Origin: an uncultured Janibacter sp.
GTDB taxonomy: Bacteria; Actinomycetota; Actinomycetes; Actinomycetales; Dermatophilaceae
Direction: 5' to 3'
DNA: 5,510 nt
Assembly: GCA_946222495.1 (NCBI GenBank)
Contig: CAMICF010000200.1
Coordinates: 1-5,510 of the forward strand
Shown piece after piece: positions 1 through 4,883 of the stretch (position 1 is the first letter of the stretch; each line of letters opens with the position of its first letter). A program made the position numbers and the translations under genes. Under the pieces are notes generated by a model, which worked only from the letters and a program-made list of their open reading frames with translations, did no database searches and was not told where the DNA came from.

Positions 1-821
1 AACATCTTCATCTGCTCGGGCGAGGTGTTCTGCGCCTCGTCGAGGATGATGAAGGAGTCGTTGAGGGTCCGGCCGCGCATGAAGGCCAGCGGGGCGACCT
101 CGATGGTCCCCGCCGCCATGAGCCGCGGGATGGACTCGGGGTCGATCATGTCGTGCAGCGCGTCGTAGAGCGGGCGCAGGTAGGGATCGATCTTGTCGCC
201 GAGCGTGCCGGGCAGGAAGCCGAGCTTTTCGCCCGCCTCGACCGCCGGCCGCGTGAGGATGATCCGGTTGACCTCCTTCGCCTGCAGCGCGGCGATCGCC
301 TTCGCCATCGCGAGGTAGGTCTTGCCCGTGCCCGCCGGGCCGACGCCGAAGACGACGGTGCTGCCGCCGATCGCGTCGACGTAGTCCTTCTGCCCCAGGG
401 TCTTCGGGCGGATCGTCCGGCCGCGGTTGGAGATGATGTTCGTCGTGAGCACGTCGGCCGGACGCTGCTGGGTCTGGCCGCGGAGCATGGTGATCGACCG
501 CTCGACCGCGTCGCGGTTCAGCGGCTGGCCGGCCTCGACGATCTCCATGAGCTCGTCGAGCAGACGGTCGATGATCGCGAGGTCGTCCTCGGGGCCGCGG
601 AGGCGGAACTCGTTGCCCCGCACGAGGATCTCGCTCTTGGGGAAGGCCCGCTCCATCGTCCGCAGCAGCTCGTCGGTCGGCCCGAGGAGGCTGACCATGG
701 AGACGTTGTCCGGCAGGACGATCGTCTGCTGGGCGGTCCGCCCTGACTGGGGGCCACCCTGGCGGGAGTCGTCGGAGATCGCGTCGAGGGCGCGCAGGTC
801 GGGTTGGTCTGGTCGAGGCAT
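1..821 (-). CDS. phoH: PhoH family ATPase (PhoH/PhoL type), 3' end cut by window edge
   Basis: This is a cytoplasmic P-loop NTPase of the PhoH family, which is linked to RNA metabolism and in many bacteria sits next to ybeY and era; its exact reaction is unsettled. The visible 273 codons start at ATG 821. The first ~33 residues are a variable, Gln/Asp/Arg-rich leader, followed by a small N-terminal domain (about 34-115, beginning IVLPDNVSMVSLLG). The family linker RPKTLGQKDYVDAI follows at about 138-151. Walker A is GPAGTGKT at 161-168, the RPAVEAGEKLGFLPG segment is conserved, and Walker B is IILDEAQN at 258-265, followed by TSPEQMKM at the edge. Full-length members run about 320-350 residues, so roughly the last 50-80 lie outside. 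It is the fourth gene after hrcA, dnaJ and rsmE, 50 nt behind rsmE, with a GGGGG stretch at 826-830 as a possible weak ribosome binding site. No frameshift is seen. Confidence 0.96.
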   Translation of the reverse strand, partial: MPRPDQPDLRALDAISDDSRQGGPQSGRTAQQTIVLPDNVSMVSLLGPTDELLRTMERAFPKSEILVRGNEFRLRGPEDDLAIIDRLLDELMEIVEAGQPLNRDAVERSITMLRGQTQQRPADVLTTNIISNRGRTIRPKTLGQKDYVDAIGGSTVVFGVGPAGTGKTYLAMAKAIAALQAKEVNRIILTRPAVEAGEKLGFLPGTLGDKIDPYLRPLYDALHDMIDPESIPRLMAAGTIEVAPLAFMRGRTLNDSFIILDEAQNTSPEQMKM

Positions 822-861
822 CGTGCCCCCGAGTCTACGGGCGTCCGGGGGGTCGGCACGA
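821..861 (-). other. Intercistronic hairpin overlapping the phoH start
   Basis: Inverted repeat in the rsmE-phoH gap. TCGTGCC at 821-827 is exactly complementary to GGCACGA at 855-861, and inside it CCCCCG (826-831) can pair with CGGGGG (846-851). Because the inner and outer pairings share bases, the minus-strand RNA would form about 10-11 bp with a 2- or 5-nt bulge and a loop of roughly 14-20 nt. The downstream arm contains the G-run that would serve as the phoH ribosome binding site, and it ends on the A of the ATG. There is no U-tract after it, so it is not a standard intrinsic terminator. The pairing is seen directly; a role in translation control is inference. Confidence 0.45.
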
Positions 862-871
862 CCCGCTTCTC

Positions 872-1618
872 CTAGCGCCAGCGCCCCATCGCGCTGAGCA
901 CCGCGATCGCCGCCGGCCCGGCGGTCGAGGCCCGGAGGACCTGGCTGCCCAGCCGCACGGGGGTCGCCCCCGCCCCGACGAGGCGGTCGACCTCCTCGGG
1001 CGAGATGCCCCCTTCGGGCCCGACGACGAGGAGGACCTCCCCGTCGTCCGGGAGGTCCACCGCCGCCAGCGGGGTGGTCGCGTCCTCGTGGAGGACGAAG
1101 GGGGTGGCCCCGCTCGCCGTGCACCGCTCGGCGAGGGCGGTGCTCGTGACGAGGGCGCCGAGCTCCGGCCACCGCGCCCGCCGCGACTGCTTGGCAGCCC
1201 GCTCGACGACCTTGGCCCACTTCTGCAGGCCCTTGTCGACCTTGGGTCCCTTCCACCGGACGATCGACCGGTCCGCCTGCCACGGGATGACCCCGTCGAC
1301 ACCGAGCTCGGTCGCCGCCTCGACGGCGTCCTCGTCGCGGCCGTCCTTGGCGAGGGCCTGGACGAGCGTCAGGCGAAGGGCGGGAGCCGCCTCGTCCGCG
1401 CGCTCGAGCACCCGCAGCCGCACGAGCTCGCGCGACACGTCCTCGGCGACCGTGAGCACCCGAGCACCCTCGCGGTCGGCGACGAGGACCTCCTCGCCGG
1501 CAGCGAGCCGGACGACGGTCGCGGCGTGGTGGGCCTCCGGCCCGGCGAGCTCGACGCCATCACCCGGGCCGAGCCCGTCCAGGGCACCCGGGTCGACGAG
1601 GAAGAGTGGCGCGGTCAC
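872..1618 (-). CDS. rsmE: 16S rRNA (uracil-1498-N3)-methyltransferase RsmE
   Basis: RsmE uses S-adenosylmethionine to methylate N3 of U1498 in helix 44 of 16S rRNA, on the assembled 30S subunit. The 248-residue product matches the usual length. The N-terminal PUA-like domain carries the family motif GPEAHHAATVVRL at 26-38. The C-terminal SPOUT (trefoil-knot) domain has the conserved AAKQSRR at 141-147, VVGPEGGISPEE near 198-209 (cofactor-loop GPEGG at 200-204), and LGSQVLRASTAGPAA at about 223-237, where the knot forms. The start is GTG at 1618, which gives an N-terminus (TAPLFLVDP) like other family members. It lies only 3 nt after the dnaJ stop codon and has no clear Shine-Dalgarno sequence, so translation is probably coupled to dnaJ. 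The stop is TAG at 872-874. All signature motifs look intact. Confidence 0.97.
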   Translation of the reverse strand: MTAPLFLVDPGALDGLGPGDGVELAGPEAHHAATVVRLAAGEEVLVADREGARVLTVAEDVSRELVRLRVLERADEAAPALRLTLVQALAKDGRDEDAVEAATELGVDGVIPWQADRSIVRWKGPKVDKGLQKWAKVVERAAKQSRRARWPELGALVTSTALAERCTASGATPFVLHEDATTPLAAVDLPDDGEVLLVVGPEGGISPEEVDRLVGAGATPVRLGSQVLRASTAGPAAIAVLSAMGRWR

Positions 1619-1621
1619 GCG

Positions 1622-2740
1622 TCAGCGCTTGAAGGCGTGCCGCAGCCGACCGACGAAGCCGGCGTCGATGTCGTCGAGCTCGCCGTCGGGGGACTCCTCG
1701 TCCCGGGCGCGGGCGAGGTCGCGGAGGAGCTGCTCCTGCTCGGGGTCCAGACGGGTGGGCGTGCGGACGTCGACGTGGATGACGAGGTCACCACGGCCCT
1801 CGGTCCGCAGGTGCGTCACGCCGAGCCCGGGGAGGACGATCGTGTCGCCCGGCTGGGTGCCGCGCTTGATGGTGATCTCCTGCTCGCCGTCGAGCGTCGC
1901 GAAGGCCATATCGACGCCGAGGGCCGCCGCCGTCATGGGCACGGCCACGGAGGCGTGGAGGTCGTCGCCGCGACGGGTGAAGGTCTCGTGCTCCTTGATC
2001 CGCAGCTCGACGTAGAGGTCGCCGGCCGGGCCGCCACCGGTGCCGACCTCCCCTTCGCCGGCGAGGTGGATGCGGGTGCCGCTGTCGACACCGGCGGGGA
2101 TCCGGACCGTCATCGTGCGCCGGGTGCGGACCCGGCCCTGGCCGGAGCACTCGTGGCAGGGGTTCGGGATGACCTCGCCGAAGCCCTGGCAGGTCGGGCA
2201 CGGCCGGCTCGTCATGACCTGGCCGAGGAAGGAGCGCTGCACCTGCTGGATCTCGCCCTGGCCACCACAGGTGTCGCAGGTCCGGCGTCCGGTGCCCGGC
2301 TGGGCGCCGTCGCCGGAGCAGGACGAGCACATCGTGGCCGTGTCGATGGTCAGGTCCTCCTGGCCACCGAAGACCGCGGTCGCCAGGTCGACCTCGAGAC
2401 CGACGAGGCCGTCCTGACCGCGCGACGCGCGCGATCGCGGACCCCGACGGCCGCCAGCGGCGCCGCCGAAGAACTGCTCCATGATGTCGCTGAAGCTGAA
2501 GCCCGCACCGAAGCCCTCGTGGGAGCCGCCGTACGGGTCGCCGCCCATGTCGTACTGGCGGCGCTTGGTCTCGTCGGAGAGCACGTCGTAGGCCTGCGAG
2601 ACCTTCTTGAACCGCTCCTCGGCGTCCTCGCCGGGGTTCACGTCGGGGTGCAGGGTCCGGGCGAGCTTGCGGTAGGCCCGCTTGATCTCCTCAGGGCTGG
2701 CGTCGCGGCTGACGCCGAGGTCCTCGTAGTAGTCGTTCAC
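1622..2740 (-). CDS. dnaJ: Molecular chaperone DnaJ (Hsp40, HrcA-linked DnaJ2 type)
   Basis: DnaJ is the cytoplasmic co-chaperone that delivers unfolded clients to DnaK and stimulates its ATPase. All parts of a type I J-protein are present in 372 residues. The J domain is at 1-65, with the HPD motif at 31-33 and a QAYDVLSD helix at 49-56. A short Gly/Phe-rich segment covers about 66-97. Four CxxCxGxG zinc modules follow, with cysteine pairs at 138/141, 155/158, 181/184 and 195/198. The C-terminal substrate-binding domains start near TVRIPAGVDSG (211-221) and end in an acidic then basic tail (RLRHAFKR). The start is GTG at 2740, with GAGGA at 2749-2753 placed 8 nt upstream. Actinobacteria commonly have one dnaJ in the dnaK operon and a second next to hrcA. 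This copy sits 54 nt after hrcA with no dnaK or grpE in view, so it is probably the second one. Confidence 0.97.
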   Translation of the reverse strand: MNDYYEDLGVSRDASPEEIKRAYRKLARTLHPDVNPGEDAEERFKKVSQAYDVLSDETKRRQYDMGGDPYGGSHEGFGAGFSFSDIMEQFFGGAAGGRRGPRSRASRGQDGLVGLEVDLATAVFGGQEDLTIDTATMCSSCSGDGAQPGTGRRTCDTCGGQGEIQQVQRSFLGQVMTSRPCPTCQGFGEVIPNPCHECSGQGRVRTRRTMTVRIPAGVDSGTRIHLAGEGEVGTGGGPAGDLYVELRIKEHETFTRRGDDLHASVAVPMTAAALGVDMAFATLDGEQEITIKRGTQPGDTIVLPGLGVTHLRTEGRGDLVIHVDVRTPTRLDPEQEQLLRDLARARDEESPDGELDDIDAGFVGRLRHAFKR

Positions 2741-2748
2741 GCGTGACG

Positions 2749-2753
2749 TCCTC
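2749..2753 (-). promoter_or_regulatory. Ribosome binding site of dnaJ
   Basis: GAGGA lies 8 nt upstream of the GTG at 2740. It supports that start, whose product begins NDYYEDLGVS, as J domains do. Confidence 0.6.
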
Positions 2754-2794
2754 GTGGGTCGTGGGTGGTCTTGGGGGCAGCGGAAGGGCGCCGG

Positions 2795-3823
2795 TCAGGC
2801 GTCCATGATCCGCGAGAGATAGGTGGCGACGGCACGCACCTGCGCCATCGTCCCCGGGTAGTCCATGCGGGTCGGGCCGAGCACCCCGACCGTGCCGACC
2901 TGCTCGTCCCCCGAGCCGTAGCCCGAGGTGATGAAGGAGGTCGTCTGCAGCCCGCTCACGGGGTTCTCCGAGCCGATGCGCACCGAGACCTCGTCCTGGT
3001 CCGCCTCGACGGTGAGGAGCTTGAGGAGCACGACGTGCTGCTCGAGCGCGTCGAGCACCGGCTCCAGCGTCATCGGGAAGTCCCCCGGGCTGCGCGCGAG
3101 GTTGGCCGTGCCCGCGAGCGCGACCTTGGTCTCCCGCTCGTCCGCCAGCGCCGCGTCGAGGGCCTCGTGCACACCGGCGGTGAGCGCGTCCTCGGTCTCG
3201 GTGTCCTCGTCGTGGAGGGTCGTGAGCGCGTCCAGCGCCTCGGCGAGGCGTCGGTCACGGGTGGCGGCGTTGATCCGGGCGCGGGCCCGCGAGAGGGCCT
3301 CCAGCCCGGGACCGTCGGTGTAGTCGACGCCCGTGGGCACGACGCGCTGCTCGACGCGACCGGTGCCCATGATGACGACGACCATGAGACGGGACTCGCT
3401 CATCGGCACCAGCTCGATGTGCTTGACGGTGCTCCGGGTGAGCGAGGGGTACTGGACGACGGCCACCTGGCGGGTGAGCGTCGAGAGGAGGCGGACCGTC
3501 CGGTCGAGGACGACGTCGAGCTCGTCGGCACCCTCGAGGTAGTCCGTGATGGCCGACCTCTCCCCCTTCGACATCGGCCGGATGGCCTGGAGGCGGTCGA
3601 CGAAGAGGCGGTACCCGGCATCGGTGGGGATCCGACCGGCAGAGGTGTGCGGGGCGATGATCAGGCCCGCGTCCTCGAGGGCGGCCATGTCGTTGCGCAC
3701 GGTCGCCGCCGAGACGTTGAGCCGATGACGGTCGAGCAGCGCCCTGGAGCCGACCGGCTCCGAGGTCTGCACGTAGTCCTCCACGATGGCGCTGAGGACG
3801 TCCATCCGCCGTTCGTCGCTCAT
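2795..3823 (-). CDS. hrcA: Heat-inducible transcription repressor HrcA
   Basis: HrcA is a dimeric DNA-binding repressor of chaperone genes. It binds the CIRCE inverted repeat, and in studied bacteria it needs GroEL to stay folded, so heat stress lifts repression. The 342-residue product has the usual length. An N-terminal winged helix (about 1-75) begins MSDERRMDVLSAIVEDYV and carries SAATVRNDMAALEDAGLI at 38-55 and the wing segment HTSAGRIPTDAGYR at 59-72. A central GAF-like domain with an inserted helical region follows. The C-terminus has the conserved VGVLGPTRMDYPGTMAQV at 310-327. The open frame extends upstream to 3904, but ATG 3823 is chosen because a near-perfect Shine-Dalgarno sequence precedes it, the family N-terminus begins here, and the longer version would translate across the operator. 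It is the first gene of the hrcA-dnaJ-rsmE-phoH set, and the CIRCE 33 nt upstream implies autoregulation. Confidence 0.97.
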   Translation of the reverse strand: MSDERRMDVLSAIVEDYVQTSEPVGSRALLDRHRLNVSAATVRNDMAALEDAGLIIAPHTSAGRIPTDAGYRLFVDRLQAIRPMSKGERSAITDYLEGADELDVVLDRTVRLLSTLTRQVAVVQYPSLTRSTVKHIELVPMSESRLMVVVIMGTGRVEQRVVPTGVDYTDGPGLEALSRARARINAATRDRRLAEALDALTTLHDEDTETEDALTAGVHEALDAALADERETKVALAGTANLARSPGDFPMTLEPVLDALEQHVVLLKLLTVEADQDEVSVRIGSENPVSGLQTTSFITSGYGSGDEQVGTVGVLGPTRMDYPGTMAQVRAVATYLSRIMDA

Positions 3824-3827
3824 AAAG

Positions 3828-3835
3828 ACCTCCTT
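3828..3835 (-). promoter_or_regulatory. Strong ribosome binding site of hrcA
   Basis: AAGGAGGT, 4 nt before ATG 3823. This is close to the full anti-16S complement and is the strongest such site in the window. It decides the hrcA start against the in-frame upstream candidate at 3904. Confidence 0.85.
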
Positions 3836-3856
3836 CGACACCCTTCGCCCGGACCT

Positions 3857-3883
3857 CTGGCACTCAGTCCACCTGAGTGCTAA
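3857..3883 (-). promoter_or_regulatory. CIRCE operator (HrcA binding site)
   Basis: The known consensus is TTAGCACTC-N9-GAGTGCTAA. On the hrcA strand the first arm is a perfect TTAGCACTC (3883-3875), the spacer is 9 nt (3874-3866), and the second arm is GAGTGCCAG (3865-3857), 7 of 9 to consensus. The dyad also runs two base pairs into the spacer, giving GCACTCAG (3860-3867) against CTGAGTGC (3873-3880) around a 5-nt centre. It lies 33 nt upstream of the hrcA ATG and overlaps the expected transcription start, as expected for a repressor operator. Confidence 0.93.
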
Positions 3884-3888
3884 GTCTA
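3883..3888 (-). promoter_or_regulatory. Possible -10 hexamer of the hrcA operon promoter
   Basis: TAGACT fits the TANNNT pattern of housekeeping sigma-factor promoters. It directly abuts the CIRCE, so transcription would start inside the operator. No convincing -35 box is seen: at 17-nt spacing the hexamer is G-rich, and a weak TTCAGG lies at 3913-3908 with 19-nt spacing. The position is sensible but the sequence support is thin. Confidence 0.35.
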
Positions 3889-3900
3889 CGACCGGACCGG

Positions 3901-3966
3901 GCATTCCCCTGAATCCGGCGTGCCCTCACGGACGCGGCACTCCCCTGCGTTTAGCGTGCACTCTCG
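3901..3966 (+). repeat. Imperfect tandem direct repeat, 36-bp period, upstream of the DUF3097 gene
   Basis: Two 30-bp copies, 3901-3930 and 3937-3966, match at 22 of 30 positions without gaps. The best blocks are GCATTCCCCTG against GCACTCCCCTG (10 of 11) and an identical GCGTGC (3918-3923 and 3954-3959), followed by CTC in both. Each copy holds two GCNYTC-like hexamers 21 bp apart. The second copy overlaps the putative -10 and ends on the G of the GTG start of the downstream gene. It may be an operator pair or a decayed local duplication. Confidence 0.5.
3952..3957 (+). promoter_or_regulatory. Possible -10 hexamer for a leaderless DUF3097 transcript
   Basis: TAGCGT fits TANNNT and ends 8 nt before the GTG at 3966, which would put transcription initiation at or next to the start codon. 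There is no Shine-Dalgarno sequence in front of that GTG. Leaderless mRNAs are common in Actinobacteria. No recognisable -35 box is present, so this is tentative. Confidence 0.35.
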
Positions 3967-4883
3967 TGAACGACCGATACGGCAACGACGTGCTCTCCGG
4001 CGACTGGCGCTCCTCCGGGAGGCTGGCCCGGCCCACCTCCCGCCCCATCGAGGCGACGCGCGGGACGGTCGTCGAGGACGTCGACACCGGCTGGGTCGGC
4101 GCGGTCGTCGCGGTGGAGAAGGCGGGAGGCGTGCACGTCGTCCACCTCGAGGACCGCCGCGGCAAGATCCGGGCCTTCCCGCTCGGCGCCGGCTTCCTCG
4201 TCGACGGCAAGCCGGTGAGCCTCACCGCGCCCAAGGCCGCGCAGCGGGAGGCGCTCGCCCGGGCGGAGCAGGCCTCCTCGCGCACGGCGAGCGGCTCGGT
4301 GGCCGTCAAGGGCAGCACGGCCCGGGTCGCCCGCGGCTCGCGGATCTTCGTCGAGGGCCGGCACGACGCCGAGCTCGTCGAGAAGGTCTGGGGCCACGAC
4401 CTGCGGGTCGAGGGGGTCGTCGTCGAGATGCTCGACGGCGTCGACGACCTCGCGGCCGTCATCAAGGACTTCTCCCCCGGGCCGGGCCGACGCATGGGCG
4501 TCCTCGTCGACCACCTCGTGCCCGGCACGAAGGAGTCACGGATCGTCGAGAAGGCCAACCGGGTCGCGCCCGACCACGTCCTCGTCGTCGGGCACCCCTA
4601 CGTCGACGTGTGGCAGTCCGTGCGGCCGCAGCGCCTGGGGATGACCACCTGGCCGACGATCCCGCGCTCCATGGAGTGGAAACGCGGGATCTGCGCCCAC
4701 CTCGGGTGGCCGCACGACGACCAGGCGGACATCGCCCGGGCGTGGAAGCAGATCCTCGGGACCGTCCGGACCTATGCCGACCTGGAGCCCTCCCTGCTGG
4801 GGCGGGTCGAGGAGCTCATCGACTTCGTCACCGCCCCCGAGCAGCCCGCTCCGGGTCAGTCCTTCGGGCCGCCGGCGACGTAG
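3966..4883 (+). CDS. DUF3097 family protein with a Toprim-like motif, function unknown
   Basis: I recognise this as DUF3097, an uncharacterised family known to me essentially only from Actinobacteria. The product has 305 residues and appears soluble, with no signal peptide or membrane segment. The N-terminus (NDRYGNDVLSGDW, 2-14) is family-typical. A beta-rich domain follows at about 32-90, with GTVVEDVDTGWVGAVV and LEDRRGKIRAFPLG. A linker leads to RIFVEGRHDAELVEKVWG at 126-143, which resembles the first motif of Toprim nucleases and primases (Glu130, Asp134). Next are VLVDHLVPGTKESRI (179-193), HVLVVGHPYVDVWQ (204-217), and a helical C-terminus with RTYADLEPSLLGRVEELIDF. I chose GTG 3966 because homologues start here and the open frame further upstream crosses the CIRCE and hrcA's start. 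It is divergent from hrcA, with 142 bp between the start codons, and its last 28 bp overlap the convergent fabG-like gene. Confidence 0.88.
   Translation: MNDRYGNDVLSGDWRSSGRLARPTSRPIEATRGTVVEDVDTGWVGAVVAVEKAGGVHVVHLEDRRGKIRAFPLGAGFLVDGKPVSLTAPKAAQREALARAEQASSRTASGSVAVKGSTARVARGSRIFVEGRHDAELVEKVWGHDLRVEGVVVEMLDGVDDLAAVIKDFSPGPGRRMGVLVDHLVPGTKESRIVEKANRVAPDHVLVVGHPYVDVWQSVRPQRLGMTTWPTIPRSMEWKRGICAHLGWPHDDQADIARAWKQILGTVRTYADLEPSLLGRVEELIDFVTAPEQPAPGQSFGPPAT

Noticed and set aside
826..852. An intrinsic terminator between rsmE and phoH
   Set aside because: The GC-rich hairpin lacks a following U-tract, and the next nucleotides are the phoH coding sequence.
1088..2746. A 552-codon plus-strand open frame opposite dnaJ and rsmE
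   Set aside because: It is antisense to two genes with complete family motifs. Its composition (runs of Ala, Val, Gly, Asp, Glu, Leu with no motif) is typical of the reverse complement of high-GC codons.
2765..3883. A 372-codon plus-strand open frame opposite hrcA
   Set aside because: It is an antisense shadow of hrcA that also crosses the CIRCE, and its protein is low in complexity with no recognisable domain.
3824..3904. A 27-residue N-terminal extension of HrcA
   Set aside because: It would translate through the CIRCE and the Shine-Dalgarno sequence. The ATG at 3823 has an ideal ribosome binding site and gives the normal HrcA N-terminus.
3882..3907. A stress sigma factor (SigR/SigH-type) promoter for hrcA, from GGAAT at 3907-3903
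   Set aside because: The -35-like GGAAT is followed after 18 nt by CTT (3884-3882), not the GTT these sigma factors need. It is probably a chance match, although the position would be suitable.
3786..3965. A 60-residue N-terminal extension of the DUF3097 protein
   Set aside because: The extra frame overlaps hrcA's start and the operator, and its sequence is not family-like. The family N-terminus begins at the GTG at 3966.
3926..4558. Minus-strand open frames of about 190-210 codons opposite the DUF3097 gene
   Set aside because: They are shadows of the plus-strand gene, with no domains, no ribosome binding site and Ser/Thr/Arg/Pro- or Asp/Ala-rich composition typical of antisense frames.
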